NCBI GenBank assembly: GCA_910589415.1 | Contig: OU342636.1 | Span: forward strand, 2,152,437 to 2,216,436 | Source: Malachius bipustulatus | Taxonomy: Eukaryota; Arthropoda; Insecta; Coleoptera; Melyridae | Direction of reading: 5' to 3' | DNA: 64,000 bases | In this document: positions 9,980 to 20,887 of the stretch, piece by piece | Numbering within the stretch: the stretch's first letter is position 1 | Layout: every line of letters starts with the position of its first letter | The notes under the pieces: model-generated | What the model was told of the DNA's origin: nothing | The model's input: the letters and a program-made list of their open reading frames with translations, nothing else | Databases searched by the model: none | Translations under genes and position numbers: made by a program

Positions 9980-10436
9980 TTCGAGTTTGTAGTGTTGATC
10001 GCGTAGATAGGTATATGTAGTACGTCAGGTACCTATTATACACCTACAAATTTTATTTTTTAAACTGGTCGTATCTTTGTTATTAAAAAACCAATTTGAA
10101 TACTTTTTTCACCTGCATGTAGGTGATTTAATTGTTGTTGCGTTTGCTCTTCTAATTTTCAGAACCATTCATAATTGAATGTGGAAAAAATAAAAAAGAA
10201 ATTGCGAACCCTTTCATTGATTTAATAATTTTATATAAGTGTAAGCTAATTTTGCACAAGCGAAAAACTTTTTTGTTTTTCGTTTAAAGTGCTACATTAA
10301 TCGAGGCGAATTGAAGCTAAGACATCAAATTATATGTTAAAGCAAAAAAAAAGGAAAATTTCGGTTCAACTTCTTCAAAAATGGACTCATAAACGGTTAT
10401 AGAATTGACACATTTTCACCCTTTTTCCTACCCACG

Positions 10437-10914
10437 ACACTGGCTTATTAATGGAAAATATGCTAATTTTATTGAATTAACTCAAATTTCCAATAATTTT
10501 CTTCAAATCCTGTTAATTTTATTTCAAAGTTTTTTTGCCATCTTGCTCATACAGGGATTCAAAAATAGTCAATTTTCCAAAAAATTAAAATAGCCGCCAT
10601 TTTGAAACGGCTCGGCCGATTTTGCTCAAGTGCAATACCAGACCACTCCTTGTGGACATCTTACTCTCACAAAAATTTCAGCCCCCTAAATTGAAAACTG
10701 TGGCCAGAAACCGTTCCTCAAAGTCCGGATGTATGGAATTTTGAAAGGACACCCTGTAGAAGTAACGTGACTTTTGGAAATTTTTTCAACGAAAATCTAA
10801 AGTCATTCCAAAGCTTTACAAGAATCCAAAATTTCGTTCACTAATCTTGAAAGATAAAGCTACAGGAGCGTTTTGAAAATCGAAAAATCGTGATTTTGGA
10901 GAAATAAATAAATA
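10437..10914. other. Non-coding interval with one ACACCCTGTA end-like motif
   Basis: No frame of interest. At about 10748 GGACACCCTGTAG matches the terminal word of several elements in the window, so this may be a worn element end. An ATAAATATATATA tract at 10900-10930 borders the Penelope copy. Confidence 0.4.
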
Positions 10915-11042
10915 TATATATAAATATATATAAGTTGAAAAGAAGTACCACCGTACTACGTTGAAATACAAATTTCTGGTTTAAGGGTATTTACGGTTCA
11001 ATAACACTGCGGCGAAAAGTAAACTCTTTTATTCCATTACCA

Positions 11043-11080
11043 ACGTTTCGAAGCTATTGTGCTTCATTATCAAGGTCTAC
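11043..11080 (-). other. Hammerhead-like motif, second copy
   Basis: On the minus strand CTTGATAATG, stem GAAGC/GCTTC, then GAAACGTTGG. Compared with 5457-5492, one stem pair has changed on both sides (G-C to A-T), as expected for a conserved RNA helix. Known for Penelope terminal repeats; activity not testable here. Confidence 0.45.
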
Positions 11081-11696
11081 AATAATAGAAAACAATATTT
11101 ATAATCAGAATAGTGCAAAAATATCAATCACACCTACTTACAGGAACAGTTGAGATTAATTGCAAAGTTGCATCACTTTCAGAAGTTTCAGACATCTATT
11201 ACATGAATTTCTCAACAATTTGATATTTTTAGGGACATGGGAACATAAGATGGCGCTCCTTATCTAGACCATTTCTTGATAATACATTTCTAGCTGATTT
11301 TGTTGCTATTTTTTGGAGCTGGAGAGTTAAACTGGACTTATAAAACACGTCATTACACTGCTTATTTAAAAAATTACAAACTATTACACTACACTAGTGA
11401 GGAATAGAAGTTATTATCTACATGGTTACAAATTAAAAATTAAAAATGGGTTTATACGACGAAAAGCATGTCGTGCACTCTTCTTATCAATAATGGCTTT
11501 TTTTGAATTTAAATTATTTGAACGATGGATTGTTATTAATTGACATTGTTGACATCTGTAATTCTTCCTGTGAGTTGACGTTACGTCGCAGTGACAGGTT
11601 GAAAATATTCACAACTTTTCAATTTCAGTATGTTAATTGCAGCTATACACCGGGACCGCGCATGTACACACCAAGAACCCGCGAATTATGTTTTTA

Positions 11697-12959
11697 TCAT
11701 TGAATTTCTCTATATTTTTTTATTAGAAAGGAATAGATATTACTCAGGTTCCGGGTGTCAGTATTTGAATTTACACATTCCGATTCATGTTTTTTAATAT
11801 AGAACATTTCTAGAAAAGAGCGTTTGTTCAGTCTGTCCTCAGATTCTAGGATTTTTGTGTTGTTAAAATCCATACTATGGCCAGTATTTCTGCAGTGATG
11901 TGCTAGAGCACATGATTTGTTTAATTTTGTTATGTCACTTCTGTGTTGAGTGAGCCTTTGTTTTAGTTGTTGTGATGTTTGTCCTATATACATCTTATTG
12001 CAGTCCAGACAGGGAACAGAGTATACTACCCCCCATCTCTTTTCTTTTGGTATCTTGTCTTTTGTGTTAGAAAAAAGGTTACCTATTGTGACTGGGTTTT
12101 TCTTTGCAAAAATAATGTTTTCTTTTTTTAAAACAGTTATTAAGTTGTCTGTCAGGTCTTTGATGATAGGGACTGTTACATAGATTTTCCTAGTTTCTGG
12201 AACTTCCCCGTCAGTCCGGACGGCACCCTGTTCATCACTGGCTGAATTAATTGCCATTGGGGGTATGTTGTTATCATTGTTAGTTATGTTGTTAACAAAT
12301 AGTAGCTTATTTATTAGCACTTCTGGGTAAGAATTCGCTTTTAGTATGGATCTGAGTTCGACTAGTCTTCCTTCACGAAGGCTCGGGTGACATATCTTTT
12401 TAATACGATTTTTCAGATTGTTTATAAGGTTTATTTTTTGTTTAAGTGGGTGATTTGAATAGAAATGTAAGTATCTATTAGAGTTCGTTGGTTTTTGATA
12501 CCAGTCCACTTTGATTGAACCATCGTTTTGTCTGATGGGTTTTGTGTCCAAAAACGGGACACCATTGTTGTTTTCTTCTTCTATGGTGAACTGGATGTTT
12601 TCATTGTAACCATTGAACTTATCAAGAGTCTCTCTGGTTTTGTCGTGTGGGATGGCTGTGATGATGTCATCCACGTATTTTTTAATAAAAGGAAGATTAA
12701 ATGATAGCGAAGGAATGACTTCGTCTAGTACCAGATCCATAACTAATCTAGCTATGACAGGACTTAAAATAGAGCCCATAGGACAACCAAAGATTTGTTC
12801 ATAGATTACTTCATTAAATGTGAAATAACTGCTACTGAAAATGGACTTAATCACATTAATGAATTCATTCTTTGGGATGTCGGTATTGGGTGTAATGTTT
12901 TCCCACTTTTTTTCCACCGCTGTTGCTACTAATTGCATAGGAATGTTGCTATATAGGGA
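11697..12959 (-). CDS. Penelope-type reverse transcriptase with GIY-YIG endonuclease (N-terminally truncated)
   Basis: A single polymerase-nuclease protein that copies its RNA at a nick made by its own nuclease. The open frame extends upstream to 13034, but the first 25 or so residues come from repeat X and the (TA)n run. RT motifs seen: FGCPMGSILSPVIARLVMD, the catalytic KKYVDDIITAI (YVDD about 108 codons into the frame measured from 13034 plus 12), and NGVPFLDTKP. The C-terminal nuclease has GVVYSVPCLDC with a CXXC, then KMYIGQTSQQLKQRL, the GIY-YIG core plus arginine, then CALAHHCRNTGH and SFLEMFYIKKHE with the metal-binding glutamate. No stop over about 420 codons, so loss of function is from the 5' truncation only. 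Full-length relatives have extra N-terminal RT sequence. Confidence 0.93.
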   Translation of the reverse strand, partial: SLYSNIPMQLVATAVEKKWENITPNTDIPKNEFINVIKSIFSSSYFTFNEVIYEQIFGCPMGSILSPVIARLVMDLVLDEVIPSLSFNLPFIKKYVDDIITAIPHDKTRETLDKFNGYNENIQFTIEEENNNGVPFLDTKPIRQNDGSIKVDWYQKPTNSNRYLHFYSNHPLKQKINLINNLKNRIKKICHPSLREGRLVELRSILKANSYPEVLINKLLFVNNITNNDNNIPPMAINSASDEQGAVRTDGEVPETRKIYVTVPIIKDLTDNLITVLKKENIIFAKKNPVTIGNLFSNTKDKIPKEKRWGVVYSVPCLDCNKMYIGQTSQQLKQRLTQHRSDITKLNKSCALAHHCRNTGHSMDFNNTKILESEDRLNKRSFLEMFYIKKHESECVNSNTDTRNLSNIYSFLIKKYREIQ

Positions 12960-12962
12960 TAA

Positions 12963-13120
12963 ATATATATATATATATATATATCGTGGGCAGGTGAATT
13001 TTGGAAAACCACTTTTTCGTAATCTGGGGGTCATGATCGGTGGACATTTGATGAGTTTGGGTGATTTTTGGAAAGTGATGTCGTCCTCAATAGTGTATTT
13101 TTTGTTAAAAAATACACTAA
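12963..13120. repeat. (TA)n tract and repeat X, copy 2
   Basis: About 11 TA units (12963-12984), then 136 bp almost identical to 5656-5792, starting CGTGGGCAGG and ending in the AGTGTATTTTTT hairpin. Here the 5' end of Penelope, not its 3' end, faces the TA tract. Confidence 0.85.
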
Positions 13121-13359
13121 CATTTAAGCTAGGTAGCTGGGTTTATACAAGTTGAATTTTGCAGTAGTTTTAGCCGCAATTTTAAAAACAATTTAATTTT
13201 TACATTAAGCAATAATTACTTAGGTGTGTTTATAGAAAATACGTATTAAGATTTATACAGCATGTTCTTAATTGACAAGTTGACATATTTTCCGTATCAT
13301 TTATGAAAAATAATAATTATAATAATAAATTCAGGTAGGTTACATATTATGTTTCATTC

Positions 13360-13604
13360 TTTTTTTTTTAAGGAGGGAGCTTCGGTCTTCCCTATATAGG
13401 TAAGACAATAAATAAGTCGCTCCACTCCGGTAAATATGGGTTTAAGCTAATTTGCCAACACCTAGCTTCAAATATACCATTAAATAGTAGGAAGGACAAC
13501 ACAGATACACCCAGAGCTTCACCGAGAATCGAACTCATCAGTCCGCCGCCGCCGGGTCCAGTGATTCAGCAGACCGCCCACTGAACCACTCGGCCACCGG
13601 TGTG
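13360..13604 (-). mobile_element. tRNA-derived SINE with poly-A tail
   Basis: Read on the minus strand it starts GGTGGCCGAGTGGTTCAGTG (A box TGGCCGAGTGG, as in leucine/serine tRNAs). About 50 nt further on it has the B box GAGTTCGATTCTC, then a tRNA-unrelated body, and ends GGAGCTCCCTCCT-like sequence followed by an A-rich tail (T9 at 13361 on plus). The order head, body, A-tail is that of a Pol III SINE moved by a partner LINE. No clear target duplication was found. Confidence 0.75.
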
Positions 13605-13610
13605 CTCACA

Positions 13611-14552
13611 TGTTAAATTCTTCTGAACATCTATTTTGAATAATTGGCTATAGGTATTACTTTAATTTAATTATTTACACATAATTATTGTATCTCATAA
13701 TAACAAATATAATAATTATGACGTATGAAGTTCGGCATTAAGACTAAAATTAAAGCTAAATTACGGCTAAGTTGAAATAAGTTGGGAACTTTCAAGGTCA
13801 CTGAATCTTAATGCAATGGCTAAAAACTAAAGCTAAATTTGTGTAAACGCAGCTTAAACCTAAATTTACGGTTAAAAAAGCTATAGGTATAGACCCAGCT
13901 TTATACACAAAATATTAATTTAATTTATGTAATTAAAAATTTTTAAAGAGACCTTTAAGCTTTTTATAAATGAAAATATAAGGTTATGTTTCAAAGTCAA
14001 GTCAAAACAAAATGAATGGAGATGAATCGGCGGAGCGAAGCGTTCAACGTTGTCGCTAGCGATACGTAGCGATCCATGTAACCGAGCGGAAAACTGATAC
14101 CTGCATTGAACGCAGGGATTGTCTTGTGTCCAATATGTCCGCCATTCTTGGCATTTCGTGTTGTTTTTCTAAACTATGAATATACAGAGGATTACTGGTA
14201 ACTGGATACATTCCTTTGGTGATCTGATAAAACAAGAGGTAAGGAGTAAATTAACCCCAACATGCACTATACAAAACTCAATAGATTTTGAGATATTTCG
14301 ATTTTCAACTTTTCTTAAAAAAATGGTTTCAAATGTCTTGAAATATAATTTTCAAAAAATCTACTTTAACTTTTTGATTTTTTTTTGCTGGAATACTTGT
14401 CCAATACTATGCTTCCTTCTGGAAAAAAAAAAATTCTGAGGTATTTCGATCGTGTGAAAATTTCAAAGAAAAACATTCACAAACTATTTTTTTATAATAA
14501 GATTTAAAAGTTTTCACAAGTTATTTTCGCAAAATTGTCAAGGCAACTTGCG
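13611..14552. other. Non-coding interval holding the right end of the 9034-14121 element
   Basis: AT-rich with a repetitive CTAAATTTACGGTTAAA-like stretch at 13730-13870. The GAGCG/TAGCGATACG cluster and GAACGCAGGG end lie at 14020-14120. No gene. Confidence 0.45.
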
Positions 14553-15128
14553 TACAAATTGTTTTAAAAACTTTCTTAGTGTAGTAGCTATCTAACAAAA
14601 GGTACGAATCTTGTACATACAAGAATAACAGAATCTCCCCGCTATGTACCGTTACCGAGGAACAAATCCTTAAGTCGGGACGTTTTAAAAAAAATACGGC
14701 CCTGAACGGGGGTCTTAAAATTCTCGGATCCGGCCCATTTTAAATAGGTCGTATTTGGGGGTCCCGAGAGCTTCGTCCCTACCAAGTTTCGTCCCGATCG
14801 GTAAAACTTTCAGACACAGAGTGTTTCCTAGGCTATTCCCGAAAAATCCCGAAATTCCCGAAAAAATTACACTTCCCGGGAATACGGATCCCGCTCATTT
14901 TCAATAGGCATCGTGCCACGGTGCGGCTCTTCAATCGAGTCAAATTTAAACTTTTCCACATGAAAACTGGCGGCTCTATAGAGTGTCACAGACAGACAGA
15001 CCGACAGACAGACATTTTTCGGGCACAAGAATACGTATACTTACGAAAAATTTTTGTACAAATTGTTTTAAAAACTTCCCTAGTGTAGTAGCTATCTAAC
15101 AAGGTACGAATCTTGTACAAGAATAACC
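14553..15128. repeat. GC-richer repeat L, copy 1, bracketed by 72-bp direct repeats
   Basis: 14631-15050 (AATCTCCCCGCTATGTACCG ... CAGACAGACCGACAGACAG ... ACTTACGAAAAATTT) recurs in the same orientation at 20888-21300. It is bracketed by direct repeats 14553-14628 and 15057-15128 (TACAAATTGTTTTAAAAACT ... GGTACGAATCTTGTAC). No protein frame; unknown family. Confidence 0.8.
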
Positions 15129-15130
15129 CT

Positions 15131-17418
15131 TAGTAGTAAAAAAAAAGAAAGTTGAACTTAATAAGGTGTTATTCTCAAATAAACCGTAAGTACCTTAAAT
15201 AAACAACAAGATTTTCCTTACGAAAATCTTGGCCTGCCGGCGGCGACGGGCTTTCGGCTCTCCATTGCGGGCCTTCGGCCCGGACTTTCAGTAGATCCCA
15301 GTCAAAGTTGAAATTTGTCATCAGTTGTTTTCTGTTTTTTTAATTGCAGTTTTTCTATATCAGTACGGCCCTGGAAGCAGTAGATTCCCTGTCAAAGTTA
15401 ACGCCTGTCACCTCCTTATTTTTTTTACTATTTTTTTCTATATCGCTCCTGAAGGACCAATATGTGAACTTACGAAAATTCGCGTGGAAGTTAGATACAC
15501 GTAAAAGTTAACTTTCGTGTTAGTTTGAGTGGAGGGTGAGCGGAGGACCCTTTTCTTAGTCACATGCGCCGAGTACCTCCGAGATCTTATTTGGATCACC
15601 GCGAACAGATTTACATCGAAAAATGTGCAAAAAACACTTTTCCTTTGAGAACATGAATGACCATTGAAAATTTTCGTTCGACTAAATCGCACATCATTTT
15701 ATTAAAATCGTTCAAACAAAGTCGGCGGTTATATTAAACAGAAGTTAATATATGCAACTATATAAAGCAAATTAGTGCACGACATTTGAACTCTTACCGG
15801 AAAGTCAATTTTTGCGAACGTAAACTTTAAAATTTCGTCAAAAAACTCGGCCATTTTCGATCCGTTAATTGTAGCGTCGCCATTTTTGAAACTTCAGCGA
15901 AAAAAATTAAAATTGTGACAAAAGAATTCTTCGACTACCAAGCGAAAGTCATCCCCGAGTCTCTCTGTATAGGAAATTGCGAAGAAAGAAGTTTCCGAAT
16001 TTTTGCTAATTTTCTCGTATTTTGCATGAAAATCGGCGAAGTTTTCAAAGAGAAAATGTGCATTTCTGATATTTTTTATTGTAACTTCGGCCTCGATTAT
16101 CGTAACAAGATCGCAAAGGTAACGTCGTGTTGGCGAAAAGTGGTGCTGTGCGACTGCAAAATATCGTCGTAATTGACCCAGTAGTTTGTCATTTATAAGC
16201 TGTCAAAGTTGATTTTGAAAAAAAATTGGCCAATTTTCAAAAGCGCCTATAGCGGCCATTTTGGAAGATATCGTGATCGCATTTTAACTTTTCGGTTGCA
16301 GAGGAGATAACCTATCGATGAAAAACAATCGTCGATTCGACGCACCCACCGTTCCGGAGAAAATGGGCGAGCAAGTTTTTTTCTGAAAATGTCTTCTTCA
16401 AATTCTTCAAAAATCAAAAGGGTTAAAAATTTCAGAACGGTACGTTTGAATCGTAAAGAGTCCCGAACCGAAGACCGTTTCTCGCTATACTCTCTTAATT
16501 TCGGAGAAAATGGCGTTCGAATATCTAATTATGCAGAAAATACGTAAACGCGACCTAGGGATATAATTTTTAATGATTCGAAAAATCAAGATGGCGGTTT
16601 TTATTTTGACGTAACGAAGAGACTCTAAGGCTCTAAGCTACAGCACTGACAGCTGTCAAATATCAAATCTGACCGGCATTTATTCAAATTATGAATTCAG
16701 CACATGCGGAAAGTTCGGCTATTATACGCGGTGCTAAAAATTTTGACAGCTGTCAAATGTCAAATTTGACAGCTGTCAAACAAGTCAGTTGTCAAATATG
16801 TCAAATCTTAAGTTCAGGTTATGCGAACAATTCGGTTATACGGATGAGCGCGAAGCGCGAAAAATTTTGACAGCTGTCAAATGTCAAATCTGACAGCTGT
16901 CAAATTTCAAATGTGACAACTGTCAAACATGTTGGATTTGAAGTTGAAGTCATGCTGAAAGTTTGGCTACTTGCGGCGTGAAGCTTGATTTTTTTTTACA
17001 GCTCTCAAAACTGACAGCGCATTTTTTTTAATTAAATAAAAAACAAAAAAATTATCTAGGTATCTGTAAAAAAAAACATTAGAAAAAAATTAAAAATAAA
17101 AAAAAAGTAAAAGTAGGTTTTGCGGGGATTCGATCGCGAAATCTGAGCTGAAACTAATGATAAAACTGTGCGGGTACGCGTGCAAAATCCGCAATGGAGT
17201 TTTTTTCGAATAAGTCGTTTTTGCCGACCTTTGACGTGAAAAACCGTATCTACCTTTTTTTTAGACAAAGAATGTCTCTATTATCATACTGTTTTGTTAT
17301 CTTCTTAATCGGTCAGATTCGAGAAAAATTTCAAAATTCGCGTTTAAACGTCTGTTCAATCGTTTTTTAAAAAGACGATTGCCGCTCACAAACTACGGAT
17401 TTTCCGGGAAAATGTTTC
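15131..17418. other. Non-coding interval with GC-rich hairpins
   Basis: 15205-15230 is palindromic (AAGATTTTC-CTTAC-GAAAATCTT). 15231-15290 is GC-rich with small hairpins such as GGGCCTTCGGCCC. AACTTACGAAAAT at 15466 is inverted relative to ATTTTCGTAAGTT at 21337, a possible outer end pair around the whole L/retrotransposon block. 17190-17340 resembles 20620-20760 (GAATAAGTCGTTTTTGCCGA versus GAATAAATCGCTTTTGTCGA). Short frames here have no recognisable similarity. Confidence 0.45.
16640..16935. repeat. Cluster of TTGACAGCTGTCAAA palindromes
   Basis: TGACAGCTGTCA occurs five times (near 16648, 16743, 16769, 16867 and 16893), with shorter relatives CAGTTGTCAAATATG and ACAACTGTCAAAC. The block spaces as two units of about 125 bp. 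It looks like a degenerate minisatellite. Confidence 0.75.
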
Positions 17419-17432
17419 AAATAAAAAGAATA
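17419..17432. repeat. Target-site duplication, left copy
   Basis: AAATAAAAAGAATA, repeated exactly at 20501-20514. It marks the limits of the retrotransposon between them. Confidence 0.85.
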
Positions 17433-20400
17433 AGACAGACCTGGAGCACGGTTTAAAACAGACGAGAAATACGATAAAAAACACAATAGACCTAGAAGTA
17501 GTAGCAGGACAAGTGCAGGATGCAATCACTTCGGCCTATAACAACAACTGTCCCCTTGTCAGCAGGGACTCCAACAGGAATGTGCCCTGGTGGAACAGAA
17601 ACCTAGCTGCACAAAGAGGACAAGTTAGGAAATACTTCAATAAAGCGAAGGAAACAAATAAGTGGGAGATATACAGAAAGGCTCTCACAGAATACAACAA
17701 AGCACTGAGGAAAGCAAAGAGAAATTCATGGAGAAAGCATTGTGAGGACATAGAAGGAACTCAAGAATATGCTAGACTCCATAAAATACTCTCAAAGCAA
17801 CCCCAGAGCTCCATACACACTCTGAAAACAGAGAGTGGCAAATATACGGAAACGGGGAAGGACACAATGAGAGAATTACTCAGAGTCCATTTTCCAGGTT
17901 CTAGAGTCACCGATTTATCTCCACAAGACTGCCTAAATGCAGAACTGGGAACCCCAAAGAGGACGAACAGGGACAGCTGGCAGGTTGCGAAATCGGTGAT
18001 AAACGAGAACAAAATCAAATGGGCAATCAACTCCTTTGAACCCTATAAATCGCCGGGTATAGATGGCATCTACCCAATAATGTTGCAGAAAGGACCACAT
18101 CTTCTGACACAGAGGCTGAGTATGATCCTCAGGGGCAGTCTTGCACTGGGGCACATACCCAAAGCCTGGACCTTAATTAGAGTAATTTATATACCTAAAC
18201 CTGGGAAAACAGGACAGGAAGGGGCAAAATCTCTAAGACCCATAAGTCTCATGTCTTTTTTGCTGAAGACTTTAGAAAAACTGCTCGATAGGCATATAAG
18301 GGTTGATGTCCTGGCAAACAGACCATTTCATCAAGACCAACATGCAGTTAACGGAATCAGCTTTACACCACCTGGTAGAAAAGGCAGAATACGCAATAAA
18401 ACACAAGGAAGTACTATTATGTGCTTTCTTGGACATAGAAGGTGCGTTCGACAACACCTCCCTAGAATCAATCTCCAATGCATTGAGGAACAGAGGAATC
18501 AATGCAACAATATGCAGGTGGATAGACTTCATGTTGAAAAGCAGATTGGTATGCACATCCCTATTTGGGGAGACTGTGGTGGCTCAGGTAGCAAGGGGGT
18601 GTACACAAGGAGGCGTACTGTCTCCCTTGATATGGAACCTTGTTATGGACGAGCTAATGAAACGTCTGGACCAAGAGGGAATCAAGAGCATAGGATATGC
18701 TGATGACCTTGTCATACTAATTCAAGGTAAATTTAACGACACAATAAGGCCCTGTATGCAAAGGGCTCTAAATGTTGTAACCAAATGGACAAACGAAGAG
18801 GGACTGAACATAAGTCCCTCCAAATCAACCATCATAGCGTTTACTAATCGAAGGAAACTGGTGGGCCTAGGACCACTAAAACTTCGAGGCAGGAACGTAC
18901 AAATATCGGGAGAGGTGAAATATCTTGGGGTAATCTTAGACTCAAAACTCACCTGGAACCAACAGATAGACAGGATTAAAAGAAGAGCGGAGACCACATT
19001 CATGATGGTCAGACGAACTTATGGGAAAACATGGGGATTAAAACCACATATGGTATACTGGGCGTACACCAGAGTGATTAGACCAATGTTGTTGTATGCA
19101 TCTCTGGTATGGTGGACAAAGATGCAACAAAATACCGCGATAAACAAGCTCAGCAAGGTGCAAAGACTCGCATGCCTTGGAATAACGGGGGCAATGAAAA
19201 CTACTTCAACTGCAGCAATGGAAGTCCTCCTAGACCTCCCACCACTTCATCTAATGATAATGGGAGAGGCAAGACTGGCACGACTAAGGCTGCAAGAAGA
19301 ACCAAGGGGCAAATATGCGGAACTTGGACACAATAGAATCAAAAACTATGTGGAAGTGGACCTGCTAGATGCAAACACAGACCACATGGCTCCAAAATTC
19401 AAACTCCACAAGAGCTTTGAGGTGAGCATCAAAGATCGAGAGGAATGGAATGAGCCCACAGACAGCAACAGGCTGGTCGGAACAACCTGGTACATTGACG
19501 GGTCAAAGACCGACCAAGGAACTGGAGCTGGCATATACAATGAGTTGGACAATACTCAACACACCATATCTCTCGGGCAGTGGGCAACTGTATTTCAATC
19601 GGAAATATACGCTATGTTACACTGCGCGAGCATAAACAATAAGAGGGCCTACAAAAATAGACGGATCAATATATTAACAGATAGTCAGGCGGTTCTGAGG
19701 GCTATAGAAAGCCCCAAGATAACGTCCAGACTACTGTGGGAATGCAGTGAGAATCTCGAAACCCTGGCAGAACGCAATAAGGTAACCTTGATGTGGGTGC
19801 CAGGACATAGAGGAATCACAGGCAATGAAAAAGCCGACGAGCTAGCAAGAAGAGGATCCTCGGCTAAATACATTGGCCCAGAACCTGCCCTGGGAGTACC
19901 AAAAAGTACAGCACGGGGTCAGGTTAATATATGGGTCAAAGAAAAACACAAAATATATTGGGACAAAAGGACCAAACACCAACATGGGAAAGCCTTTATC
20001 AAAGGACCCATAAAAAAGACAACTGAAGAACTACTATTACTTAGCAGGAATCAGTTACGCATTACAGTGGGATTACTAACGGGACATATTGCCCTAAAAG
20101 AACACTTAAATAAAATAGGACTGTTCAATGGAGACCTAAGTTGCCGAGAATGCAATAGGGCCCAGGAGACAGCAAAACATGTACTGTGTGAATGCGAGGC
20201 TCTGGACCGCAGAAGACAGGAGATATACGGACAACAAAAAATGCGTCCGGAAGAATATGAAACTCATTCAGTAACGGGGCTGCACAAGTTAGTTCAGGGA
20301 ACCAGACTGATGGAATGGGTGTCATGAAGCAAAAGGGGGTGCACAATAAGCCCATGAGGCTGAGGTGCTTCCGGTGACCAAGAATCAGACGGCCCTCGAA

Positions 20401-20500
20401 AGGAGGGGGTTTTAGTGGGTGGGACTCCCACATAACCCAATGCATGGGTATCCATAATGGATTTACCCTCCTTTTTCAAAAAAAAAAAAATAATAAAATA
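17433..20500 (+). mobile_element. 5'-truncated non-LTR retrotransposon with RT and RNase H (element A)
   Basis: Flanked by a perfect 14-bp direct repeat. It ends in an A-rich tail (about 20477-20500) after a 150-bp 3' UTR containing GTGGGTGGGACTCCCAC. The endonuclease part is missing, as expected for incomplete target-primed reverse transcription. The RNase H domain and sequence style suggest the I/LOA side of the Jockey superfamily; the clade is not certain. Confidence 0.9.
17435..20327 (+). pseudogene. Non-LTR pol: reverse transcriptase, RNase H, CCHC (one frameshift)
   Basis: The frame is open from the left end of the element to about 18350, then shifts by one base to the frame ending at 20327. 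The first part has the RT lead-in, NKIKWAINSFEPYKSPGIDG and LRPISLMSFLLKTLEKLLD. After the shift come LCAFLDIEGAFDNTS, RGCTQGGVLSPLIWNLV and the catalytic GYADDLVIL. RNase H follows: WYIDGSKTDQGTGAGIY, VFQSEIYAM, NILTDSQAVL and GNEKADELARR supply D, E, D and D. The tail has CRECNRAQETAKHVLC, a CCHC finger. The apurinic endonuclease and ORF1 are absent. Apart from the shift near 18345 the frame is clean, so the insertion is fairly young. Confidence 0.92.
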
Positions 20501-20514
20501 AAATAAAAAGAATA
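20501..20514. repeat. Target-site duplication, right copy
   Basis: AAATAAAAAGAATA directly after the A-rich tail of element A. It could be a base or two shorter, because A residues of the tail and target overlap. Confidence 0.85.
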
Positions 20515-20887
20515 GCATTCAAAGAACTACTCAAAAAAAGCTCTGATTTGATTTTTCGCTAGGATGCACCATTTCTGAAAAAACATTTTTTTTTTGTGTT
20601 TAGAAAAAGCAACTGATTTTTTGTTTTTTGAATAAATCGCTTTTGTCGACTTTTCACGTGAAATTTCAACATTATCTTTTTTGTAGGCAATGAACGACTC
20701 TAACACACTGCTTTGTCGTTTTTCCGATCGATTTGAGAAATTTCGAAAAAAAGTTCGAAATCATGCGCAGAAAGTGAAGCAACATTCCAATTTTTCACTT
20801 ATTTTTAATTTTCCGCTCGCTTAATTTTTTTTTCGAAAAACGATCTCTACAAAGATTGTACGTCTATGCTTTCCCCAAGTAACTGTG
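20515..20887. other. Continuation of the target sequence of element A
   Basis: Non-coding. 20620-20760 is a divergent direct repeat of 17190-17340 on the other side of element A, so the two flanks are themselves related. Confidence 0.5.

Larger units (their letters stand above)
9297..10436. repeat. Repeat K, copy 2, split by an insertion
   Basis: Matches copy 1 over 9297-9392 and 9832-10436. The interruption is flanked by TATAATGA on both sides (9385-9392 and 9834-9841 approximately), an 8-bp duplication of hAT type. The tRNA-like boxes are kept. Confidence 0.75.
10915..12962 (-). mobile_element. Penelope-like retroelement, 5'-truncated
   Basis: Runs on the minus strand from a (TA)n tract at 12963 to TA-rich sequence near 10915. 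It contains an open RT/GIY-YIG frame, about 600 bp of 3' sequence and the hammerhead-like terminal motif also seen at 5457. TA-rich sequence on both sides suggests insertion into a TA microsatellite adjoining repeat X, with loss of the 5' part. Confidence 0.85.
9034..14121. mobile_element. Putative large TIR element with GCGTTCAA ends and GAGCG-rich subterminal regions
   Basis: The left edge GGTGCGTTCAACG (9035) and right edge TTGAACGCAGGG (14106) are inverted, and both are followed inward by clusters of AGCGATCC, TAGCGATACG and GAGCGGA words. It would have been filled later by repeat K copy 2, the Penelope copy and the SINE. No clear target duplication and no transposase are seen, so this is tentative. 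Confidence 0.4.
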
